A program made the translations under genes and the position numbers. From Paramacrobiotus metropolitanus (taxonomy: Eukaryota; Tardigrada; Eutardigrada; Parachela; Macrobiotidae): a DNA stretch of 64,000 bases. This document shows positions 1-10,712 of this stretch, piece by piece. The notes beneath the pieces are model-generated. The model made no database searches. It was not told the DNA's origin and worked only from the letters and a program-made list of their open reading frames with translations. The first letter of the stretch is position 1. Each line of letters starts with the position of its first letter. The stretch lies in contig NW_026570339.1 in the NCBI RefSeq assembly GCF_019649055.1, positions 310,001-374,000 on the forward strand, given 5' to 3'.

Positions 1-1935
1 TCTAACCTACGAAATGCGCATCCAATAAGTCACCATTTATTAACACCAAAACATCCAACCTACAGAGAAAAATAATCTGCCAAGCATAAAATAATTATTT
101 TGATTGGGACGTTTGCACTTTGCATCCCAATTAAGCCAACTGATCAACAGCGTGTTTCACAAACGCCTAATTAACGCACTCGTCCGAATTTGCCATTCCC
201 TGCAGATGGATCTACTGGCCAGGGTAGTAAGTACAGAGTAGCAATAAAACTGCGAAGCTGACAATTACGCAAACACAGAGAAACACACGGACACCATAAT
301 ACTAATCAAATAGTGAATTAATATCGTTATGGCGGTTATCCGATCGGCGACGCTGCCTGCGCAGCGCAAGCACGTGCCCAGCCTGAGTTCTGCTGTACTT
401 TGTGTTACACCATCGAAGAATTTCATTCTGCAGCACTCCGCTCCGCAGTGCCAGCATTGTTTTGCCCTGTCTTGCCAGGTGTCTGGCACTGCGCCGTCAG
501 CATTTCAATCACAATCAGCCGCTTCGCAACGCCAACGCCAGTTCAGGTCTACTTCTACCCGTATCATCCACATCAATGCAACACTTTCGCAGCACGTCCA
601 CAACGGAGCACAATCGCTAAGCAGCGCGCTCCCTGCACAGTATTAGACGCCTTCCCATGCAACCATTAACTCACCGTAATCGGGAACTAAATAACCATTT
701 TTAACCAGAGACAACACTGGGTATAGCAACCCACTACAGCGCTGGCCAAATCTTATTCTTGGGCTGCCACTGACACTGCACACGCCATCCTCGCACGCCT
801 CTTACCTTTTTCACCAGCACAGCGGCCTTCAAGGGCTGCCTGTTGACGCCATAACAAGATAGCAAAACACAATTAATGATCAGCACTGCACTTGGATCTT
901 GGCCAATGTGGATCGCTCTTCAATCATGCAGAAGGGACCTCGTTGGCCAGCCCCGCGTCACAATCACGTTGCATCCCCCAAAACACGTCCAAGGTCCACG
1001 AAACGACAAATAAAGTCAGAAAAGTGAGTGGCGAGAATAAAACCATCCATCAGCAGCCATAAACAAGAGATTTTACAGTAATAAACAGGAGTGAATGCCA
1101 TTCACTGAATGGCATGTAACGAAGCAGCGTGGCATCATAATAATAAACTGAGCAGATTCTAAAAATTCGAATGCCACACTGACACAGCTTATCTCCGCTG
1201 GCACTGCCAGAATTCAAATCACAGAAATGTTGCCAATCAGCGTATGAAATATGAATGATAACGCTGCGATTACAGCCAAACGCAATGGACGCTAAATGCG
1301 ATGAACAAGCGCGACGGCGGCATGATTCACCTGCACGTGGCACGCCGACAGGAGCGCAAGCCGCCACGGCAAGCGCCGCCACCCGGTGGGCGGCGGCGCT
1401 TACGACTGGCCTACGGCTGCTGCTTCCACTTCCGGTTCCGCCGTGCAACTGCAACATCATGCTCACGAATTTTGTCTTTTGGATCTGTTCCTGTTCTTGC
1501 AGCTGCTTGTATACACTGCACAGACGTACAATATTTGTTATACTTAACTACATCATATTCTCAACACGGAATGAGGTTCTTTAATCAGCCAAATGATCAC
1601 ATCACACGAAAACGGAAAATATTGAAGAAGTGCAGAGACATTAAAGAGATCAATCATATTCGTTGCTAATTTGCACCGAGCGCGAAGCGCGAGGTGCTGC
1701 AATAAGTCTTCGTCAAGAGCATAAAATTTGTCTGACGCCACGAAGAGCGTACGTCACGCTTTTCCAATTCCACAACCCCAATACCATTTCCCAGTGGTAT
1801 TGGCGCTCGCGCTTGTGCAATAATGTGGTTCACGACCACCGCTAGTAAGTACACTTCTTTAAAAGCTGGCAAATGCCAGCTTCACAACAACGGCAGTACA
1901 GCACAGGGTAACGAGGCCAGAAACTAGATTGCGGT
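1..1935. other. Spacer without recognisable gene
   Basis: No open frame on either strand resembles a known protein or has a consistent exon pattern. The longest frames (about 120-140 codons near 1050-1670) overlap each other on opposite strands and are low-complexity or histidine/serine-rich, as expected by chance. Nothing regulatory could be assigned. Confidence 0.6.
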
Positions 1936-2742
1936 TTATGCAAGTCGGGAATCTACGTCTTCTTCCGCTCCAGCTCCAGTAGGATTCCCACTGGACAGAG
2001 ATTCCACACAGCGCAGCAGATCCAACAATTCGGATGAGGAGGACAACGTTGCAGGGACAGCTGCGAACCTGCGCACAGACGCTGCGCTGCTGCTGCTGTT
2101 CACAATGACACTCACTTCCAACGCTTCGGAAATTCGGATCTGGCGGTCGATAAATAAATACCCCGGAGTGCGCGACACTTTGTACAAGATTACGCAGGCA
2201 TCAGTACAATCCTGTTTCCATCCACGCGTTGATAAGATGCGCGATACGTGGTCAGACGCCAGCACTCGTTGCAGATCGTGCAAGTTCTCCACACGAGACT
2301 CGTCGCTTTCCATCTCCGCTTCTGTAAATTCTCGCTCCTGTGCGCCGTGGCAGTGATTCGCCGTGGCAGTGGCAGGGGGTGCCTTCGTGGTTTTCCTCCG
2401 CAAATGTTTCTGGACGGAGACAGGGTTGCCAGTTTCGCTGAGCACTGCAGCGTTTCGAGGGAATATGGTGGGTATGGCGTCCTTCGTCAGTTTGGGCCGC
2501 TCGCGTTTGTACTCCAGAGTCGTTCCGTCCGGTTTCCTCAGGATGTCCGTACGAATGATATAGCGCGCCTCGAAATGCTGCTCGCATAAACACGACGCAT
2601 AAGAAGGAGAGAAATTCCGTCGGGATACAGCACGTGTCCACGCAGCTCTTCGCTCAGCGTCTTTGGGGAACAGAAATCGCGAAAGGCTTTTCGAGCATCC
2701 AGCCCGCCCCGAATCACACCCAGGCGCTACACAGTCGGGCAT
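1936..2742 (-). CDS. THAP-domain zinc-finger protein
   Basis: A single-exon frame of 268 codons, taking the ATG at 2740-2742 as start because the zinc finger begins straight after it (MPDCVAPGCDSG). Residues 1-90 form a THAP domain, a C2CH zinc-binding DNA-binding module. It shows C-x4-C at the N-terminus, the central CLCEQHF supplying the second Cys and the His, and a closing DAIPTIFP box matching the family AVPTIF motif. The remaining 180 residues are hydrophilic, with an acidic/serine stretch near the C-terminus and no recognised domain. THAP proteins are either sequence-specific transcription factors or remnants of P-element-type transposases. No transposase core is visible, so a host regulator or domesticated fragment is likelier. 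A further in-frame non-ATG extension of eight codons upstream is unlikely to be used. Confidence 0.75.
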   Translation of the reverse strand: MPDCVAPGCDSGRAGCSKSLSRFLFPKDAERRAAWTRAVSRRNFSPSYASCLCEQHFEARYIIRTDILRKPDGTTLEYKRERPKLTKDAIPTIFPRNAAVLSETGNPVSVQKHLRRKTTKAPPATATANHCHGAQEREFTEAEMESDESRVENLHDLQRVLASDHVSRILSTRGWKQDCTDACVILYKVSRTPGYLFIDRQIRISEALEVSVIVNSSSSAASVRRFAAVPATLSSSSELLDLLRCVESLSSGNPTGAGAEEDVDSRLA

Positions 2743-3699
2743 CTTCTTAACAAAATAATTCAGCACATAAAAATAAGATTTAGATGGTTTTGAGCGATGT
2801 AATAAGCCAATAATTATAACATAAAGGAAAACAAGGGCGAAACAGAAACTGGTGCTGTTGCGTGAAGTCTGATAAATGCAAATGCTGACTGGCAGTGACT
2901 GCTGACAAGTGAGTATGGACGGATCTTCTCAACTGATCGTAATAGGTACCTGTGTACTTAATTACGAGTATCAATAACGAATAATTATTATTATTCTTAT
3001 TACTTTTGATTTCGTTTGTATTTAATTTTGTATTGTGTACAGTATTTCAGCTAATGTTAAGCTAAAAAATGTACGAGTAAATGTTTTAATTCCGCTGTTG
3101 ATCATGTAATTTATTACTGTATCTACTCTGATGTACTGACTACTGACACTCTGTCTGACAGTATTGTACATGAACAACGCGTACAATTACCAGAAACTGG
3201 TAATACATATACTATAATATTATGTTGTTTTTTACCTACAGCTTGATTAGCTTCTTCGTCCAAAATTCCAAATCCTTTGAAGAGTTTTTGCGCAAATTTT
3301 CTGGTCGCATTATGACGAGGTAAGTACAAAGTACTTTGCTACTTAAGGAGCATCATTTTATTGCGTATTTTGTAGTCCTAATTACTCGCTATGTGTCGGA
3401 TTCATTTGCAGACTTCCGGTGCATCGTGCGGTGTCAACGTCATTGTTAAGCTGCTGGTTGCCTGTATCAAGAAGGTGTACGACTGACGATAGAATTAACG
3501 ACGGGGCACAATTAACGAACGTTTAAACGGCAGCATCCGTCGTTATTGACGAAACGAAGGGGGTATCGTTCCGTTAATAGCGAGTAGTAACGAGGACATT
3601 TTGTTAATATTTCGTAAGTAACTTCAAAATAAATCCGAAATAATTTCGCTCGCAATAACGGTCAACGCGGATGGCGGAATCAACTACCCGTAGAGTGTA
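2743..3699. other. Spacer, AT-rich, no gene seen
   Basis: AT-rich DNA with no coding pattern on either strand. A 68-codon minus-strand frame near 3123-3329 has no supporting homology or splice context that I recognise. Confidence 0.5.
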
Positions 3700-4031
3700 C
3701 ATGATTTATATGACGCGGCAGCGCGGCCAGTGTACTGCCGAGCGTCTGCACCGTCGCATGATCGCAGGAGTTGGGTTAGAGATCTAAGTAAGGATATCGC
3801 TCGATCCTTCCGGCGGAGCGCACAATGGGACTGGCCTAGAACTCGGCCTTGGTGCAGTCGGGGCAGATGATGTTCTCCTTGTCGGTGATAAAGCCCTTGC
3901 CCACCAGCGACTGCTGACCGGCACAGCGAGTGCGTGGCGGAGAGCTGGGCGTAGCAGGTGGTGTACTAAGCTATTAAAGGGTTGTCCTCCTTCACCGGAA
4001 CTGCTGGTCGGCAGCGTGGTGGTGTTGGTTA
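3700..4031 (-). pseudogene. Decayed copy of the Limpet terminal LIM exon and 3' flank
   Basis: From about 3838 the sequence follows the last exon of the LIM gene at 20835-21184. The stop codon context and the stretches encoding the last LIM finger match closely. An internal block of roughly 90 bp, present in the intact exon, is missing after 3920, and further indels break the frame. The upstream 3700-3830 stretch also matches the 3' flank of the intact gene (20695-20820), including the GCGGCCAGTGT and GCAGGAG blocks. The copy therefore came from genomic duplication including flank rather than from a spliced transcript. It cannot encode a LIM finger. Confidence 0.8.
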
Positions 4032-4267
4032 ATGGATGTTTAGCGGTTTCTTATGCGAGAAACAGAGCCATCGTGCAGAATACACTCAGTGCAGTGTGCC
4101 TTGCAGAGAGCGTACGATCCAAGAGCATGTACGTACTCGTATTTATAGAATGTGAATTGTCAAGAATTTGAAACGCGTTTAATAAGCAGTTATTGCTGGC
4201 ATCCTGCAGCAGGATATTTAGCACACCAAAACATGCTGTTCAGTGTAGTAGCTGGCCGCTGGGTTCA

Positions 4268-4322
4268 CGTTGTGGTGGTTCTAGTTACCACAACTTAAAA
4301 AAACACGAGTATTAATTTTGGC
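4268..4322 (+). repeat. Dispersed repeat, GTGGTGG...AAAAAAAC type
   Basis: Shares a GTTGTGGTGGTTC core followed by a complementary CCACAA and an A-rich run with stretches near 13040-13075 and 15838-15865, and inverted near 10050-10080. Probably fragments of one short interspersed repeat family. The match is short, so the assignment is tentative. Confidence 0.35.
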
Positions 4323-4402
4323 CAGGCAACGTTTTCTCTGATCTCAGTCTTTCAGTCTGAGGTTTCTCCGTTTTTTATCTCGCTTTCTCCACTTCGCTTC
4401 CC

Positions 4403-4476
4403 TTCACTTTACTTCAGTTCACTTGCTCAGAATTCTGCGCAGAATTCTGAGGAAGTGAACTGAAGTAACGTGAAGG
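4403..4476. repeat. Near-perfect inverted repeat (hairpin)
   Basis: Two arms meet at GCGC around 4439-4442 with essentially no loop. The inner 29 nt of each arm pair with one mismatch (left TACTTCAGTTCACTTG, right its complement). Imperfect pairing continues outward to CCTTCAC / GTGAAGG. It could be the fold-back core of a short inverted-repeat element. Confidence 0.75.
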
Positions 4477-6059
4477 TCAAGGTCAAGGTCTTGCATGCAA
4501 GATCCGAAAATGCGAAAAGCAACAATTTCTTGACCTTTATTAGAACGGTTTTTGTTGATCTGGTATATGCTCGCGATCGCTCACGACGTGAACAGGGCGA
4601 GCATAGTATAAATACCAAATTAGCGCCTCCCGATCTCGAGATCGCGAATAACGCCATGGATTCCGCAGTTGGTACTTGGTAGCTTCGTGGGATTCCTTCA
4701 TCCTCGATCCGCGCACTGCTAACCGTGCAACAAAAGCAGCAGCACGATAGCGAAGTCGCTACAACTTCACTGTCGATATGTTGTTTTTGCTGCCCATCTA
4801 TGAGCATCAAGCATCACCGCCCTGATTCTGGGATATGTGTGGAGAGTCCTCGTTTTTTGACGATTTGCGGATACATTAACAAGTGCAGTGGGCAGTACTG
4901 TAGTTATTATGGCATATGACGCCACATGCTTCTTTAAAACATAATTACTGATTGTTATTTTTCTTAATTCTTCTTACTTATTTTATTTATTTAACTGTCG
5001 GCTGTCATGGATATTATTAAGGATGACCATTTCCTCAGCGGTATGCATGTCCCACGGGACCCGCACCTTGCGGCTTGCATGGCTTGGATGGACGGACATG
5101 GCAGATGAAGCTGAACCTGGGACGAGTTAACAGTGTGTATAGACAGTATATATCGTAAGATTTCACTGAACATACAAGTATGTGCAGCATCAATTAAGGA
5201 ACACTCAGGGAACAAGATCTTAGATCCTGTTCCTTGATTGTACAGATCCTGACTGACCGCTCGTGACTGCGCTATAGCTAGTAAGAACCGGTCTTTCTGC
5301 AAACGACGCTAGATTGCTAGGCAACTAGCTTCCGTAAACTGCATAAACACGGAAAGTTAATATTCAGGTTAGTAAGTAACTTAGTACATAATATCATACA
5401 CCGGAAACAACGCGAATTCCTTATCGTTGTTCGGCTGGTAACCATCCATCCATTACTGCAGTACGGATATTCCTGAAACACTTGGCTTTATGGGCCTTAT
5501 CATCCTTAACAGAAAATGGGTGTTGCCGCTGCGTTCTAAAAGTTTTGGAGTTTTTCAGTAGAATTCAGTGATGTTTTTAATAAGCGTCTAATCGGTACTG
5601 TCAATGCTTGTTGCCTTGACGATTCAAATTTGACAGCATTAATAAAATACATTCATTACATTGTATATTTATGCAACAACAACAACATATAAACATGCAA
5701 CTAACGTCAATATTTTTATTGCATATTGAACAAATATTTTTATTGCATATTGAACAATAATTTTTTTATTGCATTTATTTTGTTTATTGATGATTACAAA
5801 GTGTTCGATACTTCGATCAAATTGCTAAACTTACAGTAACTTGCTTCAGCACGATATGAATACCCCATAGTACTTGTATCATTATTATCGTTAATAAGGT
5901 GGAGAAGCGTTCTTGATTAAATTGTGCAGTTGGATTTCGTCTTAACCGTGTCCGTGCAGTAGTTGTCCGTGCGCACGGATATTTCAGCAAGCGGCATTTT
6001 ATATGTACTAACAGGAATCTGTCGGAAAACGGATTAAATGTCGACTGCGTTGGGCGTCG
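4477..6059. other. Spacer, no gene seen
   Basis: No convincing coding sequence. A second imperfect inverted repeat lies at about 4728-4793 (GCAGCAGCACGATAGCGAAG against its degenerate complement). An AT-rich direct repeat of TATTTTTATTGCATATTGAA units lies near 5708-5775. The remainder is AT-rich and featureless. Confidence 0.5.
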
Positions 6060-7202
6060 ATGGCACTATCCTGTCTCCTTGTCCTGTGGGTATATATTTT
6101 GCCGCCTTCTTCCGTCGGGATCGCGATGGCTTGCTCGATCCCGACGCACATGGCACGCAACCATGCCAGATGTAAGTGCATGAGCGAATGCGTCGTCATT
6201 GTTGGGTTAATGCAATTGCAGCACGAGCACGAGTATTATCTGCTGCATATTGAGGTTATTGTTTCAACATGCAGTGCGCGACAATTTCGACTACGCCGTG
6301 CGCCACCGCCACGGCGACGTGATCAACTTGGTATCGGTGGAAGCAGCGTTCTCCGCCCAACGGCCCCAACGGCCCCAACCCAACCAGCCCGTCGTCACCC
6401 GCGTGCGGCCAGTTTTCGGCAGCTCCTTCACCTTGGCCTGCCCGGTGGCGCACCCCGACTGGATCGACCCGGACGACCCGGCGACCTTTCCCCTGTGGCA
6501 GCACCAGACCCTGGGCGCGCTCCAACACAACCGCCCGACCTTCAACCCCTGCCCCGAGCCCTGCTTCGTCTGCCGCTGCGGCCACGACACTTCCACGCCG
6601 CCGGTGTCCAGCTTCCACCAGCAGATCGTCAGCGTGGCCGGCCGCTCGTCCATGTATTACGAGCTGCGAATAAGCAACACGTTGTCGCGCTTTGCCGGCC
6701 GCTACACCTGCACGGAGCGGCCGCCGCGAGGCAGCGATCACATAAATGACACGGCCGCAACGGTGGAGCACTTCCTGGTCAGTCCCCTTTACCGCGCCAG
6801 CGACATCTTCGTCCCGGCCATGCGCGACGCCAGTGCTCCGCCCGGCGGAAGCGCCGAGTTCTACTGCAACACGCGCCTGGAGGAGCTGCAGGAGTCGCCG
6901 GAGGGCTACAAGCGGCGCTTCATCTGGTACCACGAACGCGGCGTGCTGCGGGCGCCGGACAATCACCCGGCCAAAGCCTATGAGATCGGCGCCGGCGCCG
7001 ACGGTCTGGGCAGTGCTTTCCGCATCCACACCCAGCGAATAAATAATTATAATTACACCGACGGCGTCGGCTGCTGCCCCTCGCGGCTGCAGATCGTGAC
7101 GGTCAGCGCGGCGACGCTGGCCGCTACGAGTGCTGGTTCAAGGCCGATCCCGACCTCCACGAATGGCTGGTGCAGGCCGCCTATCTGTCATTCACCAATT
7201 GA
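6060..7202 (+). CDS. Secreted two-Ig-domain protein, frame broken near the 3' end
   Basis: Exon 1 is 6060-6171, starting MALSCLLVLWVYILPP, a classic signal peptide, and ends in phase 1 at a GTAAGT donor. Exon 2 starts at 6275 after ATGCAG, restoring phase. It encodes two Ig-like domains: the first has FTLACPV paired with RFAGRYTCTE, the second AEFYCNT with a downstream YECW. N-glycosylation sequons such as NDT are present. Near 7108-7112 a single missing base shifts the frame. Reading past it in the other frame gives GRYECWFKADP and a stop at 7200-7202, which matches the ending of the minus-strand paralogue at 17651. Without the correction the frame runs on to 7230 with unrelated sequence. 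Either a very recent pseudogene or an assembly indel. Likely extracellular, function unknown. Confidence 0.7.
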
Positions 7203-7985
7203 TCACGTCCCCATTACCAGGCTGTGTTAGCCCGTCCGTCCGTCCGTTAGTCATACAAATGTACTTCCATTCAGTAACAAAATTAAGCGCACAATTAAGG
7301 CGGCGCTCCGGCAGTTCTTAACTTATTTTGATTTGTGCACCGGATGCCAGATGACTTCCGGTTGCAACATTACAGTAATCTTCATGAAATTAAAAATTGT
7401 TGTCCACTTGCTGCGTGACCGGTCAGATTCTTCAACCTATCCGCGTTTTGGTTACTGTATCTTGTTACGGCGTCGTGGATCTTGTGCATAGGGATGCTGG
7501 AGGTAGAAAACTCGTTGAAGACCGATCCGTATTCAGTGCGCGCTAATTGTGGATCTGCGTCTCCTTCTTCTCCATCTTCTTCCCGCCGAAAATCAGTCAG
7601 ATCATAAAGTACGGATCTGTACGGCATCAACACGCATCATGTGTAACAATAGCCAATATGCCGGCATGGGCTTACAACACAAAACGGCTACCGGCACAGG
7701 CTTTCCACATGTACGTTGCGATATTACGGTACTGCACGGTTACGGAGACCTCGGTGATTACATACTTATCTTGAATTACAGTATGTGCTTGTACTTTCTT
7801 AAGCGGCATATACGGTATTATCGCTTTTCCTGCAATAGATAGTCTTCGTCGCTCGTCGAACCCAACAAATTATTCGAAGAGTCTGTTAGGCTTTAACAGC
7901 GATTTCTCTGACTTACAGTATTCGCCATACAGCAGTAACATAAACTTTAACCATCAAATTAGTATCGTTCATTGTAATAACGCAT
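7203..7985. other. Spacer, no gene seen
   Basis: Contains only short overlapping frames on both strands with no recognisable similarity. It may include the 3' UTR of the Ig-like gene, but no clear AATAAA follows the stop codon closely. Confidence 0.5.
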
Positions 7986-8264
7986 AAATGCACGCTGATT
8001 ACTGGATGCAGATTCATGATCAGCCTACAGAATACATAATGTGCCTTCGCAAATAAGTAGGTAGATATGTAGTAGAAAGCTTCTGTAATACGTAGAAAGC
8101 AGTACATAAGGCAGAGAAAACAGTGAATTCAGATAAGCTAAACAAGTACTGTACACCGGATCCAAAATAGAGGTAGAGATGCAAAATAGAGGTTAATACA
8201 CAAGTTATTCAAATATGTATTTGTGGCACAATGAAGTTTGAAGAGGTTCGGTATAAATATTGTA

Positions 8265-8272
8265 TATGTATC
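8265..8272. repeat. Target-site duplication, left copy
   Basis: TATGTATC directly abuts the element's CAGGGCC terminus and is repeated at 9449-9456. The related unoccupied sequence near 20596 has only one copy. Confidence 0.85.
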
Positions 8273-8545
8273 CAGGGCCGTCGTTAGACCCCTATCCAAT
8301 TTTCAAAACACTACTCCTCCTACGGTTTCCATCCGATAATTTTTCTGAATACACCATTGAACTCAGCGTAAAATTCTGAACAAGATGATTGAGGCCGATT
8401 TTGAAATTCAATTTCCCTGGATCGACTACCACGGGCGGTTGCCCTGTGCGACAGACATGTTTTTGGGGCTTTCCCCTGGCCCCCTAAACATATTTTGGCA
8501 CTAAAAACACGTCTTTAGCTTGTTTTTACTCGTTTTCATCAAATT
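8273..8545 (+). repeat. Left terminal inverted repeat
   Basis: Pairs with 9170-9448. Matching blocks include ACGGTTTCCATCCGATAATT, GAACAAGATGATTGAGGCCG and CATGTTTTTGGGGCTTTCCC. The inner limit, near TTTTTACTCGTTTTCAT, is approximate. Confidence 0.85.
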
Positions 8546-8733
8546 TAAATGGTTTTGAGCGATTTTATTTTTGCTGTGCCAAACAGGGCCAACTTTCTAA
8601 CCAGTTTCACCAAGTATGCAATCGCTCCGGGCTACCAAAACGAAGCTCTACTTGTTTTTTGTGCCGTCTTTTTGCTTGATCACCAGCTCGTGTAGCCGTT
8701 TCTCTTTGTAGAATAATATTTTACAAAGCGCCA

Positions 8734-9024
8734 ATGTTAGGTAAAGAAATGAAGGTGTTGAAATATTTTGTTTTTCTAGCAAGCGTCAGCTCAGTATGCG
8801 CACCTCGACATAAAAAAAAACATGAAAGTCGTTACAACTTTAAAAAGTTAAGAACGTCGACCGAAGACAAATTCTGTTTTACCGACTTTATTCGTGATGA
8901 TCTTTCGCGGTCTTTTAACGACATGTCGATCTGCTCGGAGAAGGAAGGGGGTATTTTACCAAAAATAAATGTTTACGATCACATTAAAACGGACTGGAAA
9001 TTGCACAATATTACGGTATTGTAA
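8734..9024 (+). CDS. Small ORF inside the hAT-like element
   Basis: A 96-codon frame lying wholly between the terminal repeats. It starts MLGKEMKVLKYFVFLASVSS, giving a hydrophobic signal-like segment at residues 7-22, then a basic KKKHESR patch and an acidic, aspartate-rich remainder. A second open stretch in another frame (about 9002-9139) encodes more acidic sequence ending DDDIYDVES and could be a second exon or a frameshifted continuation. No transposase, zinc finger or nuclease motif is visible. It may be a captured host fragment or chance. Expression is doubtful. Confidence 0.3.
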   Translation: MLGKEMKVLKYFVFLASVSSVCAPRHKKKHESRYNFKKLRTSTEDKFCFTDFIRDDLSRSFNDMSICSEKEGGILPKINVYDHIKTDWKLHNITVL

Positions 9025-9169
9025 ATCTTTTAACGATGTGCCGGAAAACGATCGATTGGAGCAAGAATCGGATAACGACTGGCCTTTTAATACTTTCCTT
9101 CCAGCGAATGATGATGATATTTACGATGTAGAATCATGAAAAAATTTAAATCACTCAATATTAGTTAAA

Positions 9170-9448
9170 GTTCATGAAAAACGAGTTAAAACAAGCTAAA
9201 AACGTGTTTTTTAGTGTCAAAATATGTTTAGGGGGGCCAGGGGGGAAAGCCCCAAAAACATGTCTGTCGCACAGGGCAACCGCCCGTTGTAGTCGATCCA
9301 GGGGAAATTCGAATTTCAAAAATCGGCCTCAATCATCTTGTTCAGAATTTTACGCTGAGTTCAATGGTGTATTCAGAAAAATTATCGGATGGAAACTGTA
9401 GGAGGAGTAGCGTTTTGAAAATTGGATAGGGGTCTAACGACGGCCCTG
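9170..9448 (-). repeat. Right terminal inverted repeat
   Basis: Reverse complement of the left repeat, ending exactly at CGACGGCCCTG before the second target-site copy. It shows a G-run variant (GGGGGGCCAGGGGGGAAAG) relative to the left arm. Confidence 0.85.
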
Positions 9449-9456
9449 TATGTATC
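9449..9456. repeat. Target-site duplication, right copy
   Basis: TATGTATC, continuing into CATCGAGTGCATAA, which matches the unoccupied related site at 20600-20613. Confidence 0.85.
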
Positions 9457-9840
9457 CATCGAGTGCATAATTATTTATATCCAGCGGGGGCAGGCGAATG
9501 CGCCACAAGATGACGCGTTAAAGGCCTTTAGTTACGGCCATCGGAATTCGGATGACGGGACGCCGGGACCAGAGTGTGAGTAATGCTGCAGCGGCGGCCA
9601 GTGTTCTGTCGGTAGTATATATATGGCGTTTGCACGGCAGCAGGAGCTGAATTAAAGATATAATAATGACATCCGTGCGTCGCTATCACCTCTGCAGTTA
9701 TTCAACAATTACGGAAATACAAGCACTGTTAATATGATTCTGTAAATATACGTCCCGGTCGATGGTGACCATTGACCACGATTATGTATATCATATATGT
9801 GCCGGCGGTGATCTTTGGCCAAGCACGGAGTTGTTGAATA

Positions 9841-10712
9841 ACTGAGCATTAATCGTATCTGTACAGCCACCGATAACTTTCCCAGCGGAGGGCAAGTGGT
9901 AAACTGTCTGACTCGGAGACAGGATTGGGAGCAGGCGGATCCGGTGTACTGGGTGTGAAAATAGCACCCGCTGTTTCTAGAAACAGCGAAACTGTCAATC
10001 GATAGCTGAGCGACAGAACATGGCTCATCCAGCAGAACATTTTTTAGATTAAGTCAGATCGAACCGCCGCAATCCCCATGGAATCTGTTGCTATAATTGT
10101 CCCTTCTGAACGAATGAACCAATTCCGCTAAACGGAAAAGAACGCATTTCTTGTTGCACGATCTATAAATATACATATATACATGTGAACAAAATGTCTA
10201 AAGATCATGATAACCGGAAGCCAGATTTAAGCGTAACCAATCAACTAGTGACAGACTTCCCAGTGCTAATCTGAAACCCGAACAGGGGTTGTTTGGGCCT
10301 GTCAAACTACCCTGTTCGGGACCAGAAACCAAGTCCGAGGTGCCATTGTGCGGGCCAGAGAGCTCAGGCCTACCGGCATACGGGCGGAAGGCCTATTTGT
10401 AGACCCACTCTGAGCAAGTTCTGGTTCCGCCTGGGCCTATCTAAACACGATATGTAACAGCATTCAGGCCCAGTCCATACATTAACTGACTTTGGTTTGC
10501 AGTAGCTTTTTTATTTTATATTTACTTAAACCAACGCCTTAACACGACTTAGCTTTATTATTCAGTGATATACAATTAGTATGCTTTATTAACATTTATA
10601 TAACATAATGATCATGTAGCGCATCACATGCACTGATCACAGGGCTGCGTTAAGCACGTCATAAACATGTAAAAAACAAGATGCACAGCGTATATATGTG
10701 TACAATCATTTC
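9841..10712. other. Spacer with repeat fragments
   Basis: No gene. Around 9965-10085 the minus strand resembles 13005-13120 (GCTGGATGAGC.ATGTT and TCTGTCGCTCAG blocks). Around 10395-10430 the block CACTCTGAGCAAGTTCT resembles 12875-12891. These suggest a rearranged interspersed repeat. An A-box-like GGCAAGTGGTAAACTG occurs near 9890, but no clear B box or cloverleaf follows, so no tRNA is called. Confidence 0.4.

Larger units (their letters stand above)
8273..9448. mobile_element. hAT-like non-autonomous DNA transposon
   Basis: The element is 1176 bp long with ends CAGGGCCGTCGTTAGACCCC and its exact complement. It has long terminal inverted repeats of about 275 bp and an 8-bp target duplication TATGTATC. 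CAGGG termini with 8-bp duplications are the hallmark of the hAT superfamily. The roughly 620-bp interior has no recognisable transposase, so mobilisation would need an enzyme supplied in trans. The two inverted repeats have diverged by several substitutions and small indels, so the insertion is not brand new. Confidence 0.85.
7986..9840 (-). pseudogene. Degenerate duplicate of the Limpet 3' region, last exon deleted, hAT element inserted
   Basis: The left part opens with a 31-bp perfect match to 20360-20390 (AAATGCACGCTGATTACTGG) and continues as diverged similarity. It is interrupted by the 8273-9448 element and resumes at 9449 along 20596-20783 (GTATCCATCGAGTGCATAA). At about 9687 it jumps from the position equivalent to 20783 directly to that of about 21166, then follows the preceding intron (CGTCGCTATCACCTCTGCA, later CGGTGATCTTTGGCC). 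The roughly 385 bp containing the terminal LIM exon is therefore absent. Nothing codes. Confidence 0.75.

Noticed and set aside
2778-2798. Shared ATGGTTTTGAGCGAT between 2784 and the inner part of the hAT-like element (8549)
   Set aside because: The 15-bp identity has no extension on either side that I could trust. Chance or a tiny relic cannot be separated.
9880-9955. tRNA gene candidate (GGCAAGTGGTAAACTG A-box-like block)
   Set aside because: No matching acceptor stem and no GGTTCGA-type B box at the right distance, so no cloverleaf can be drawn.
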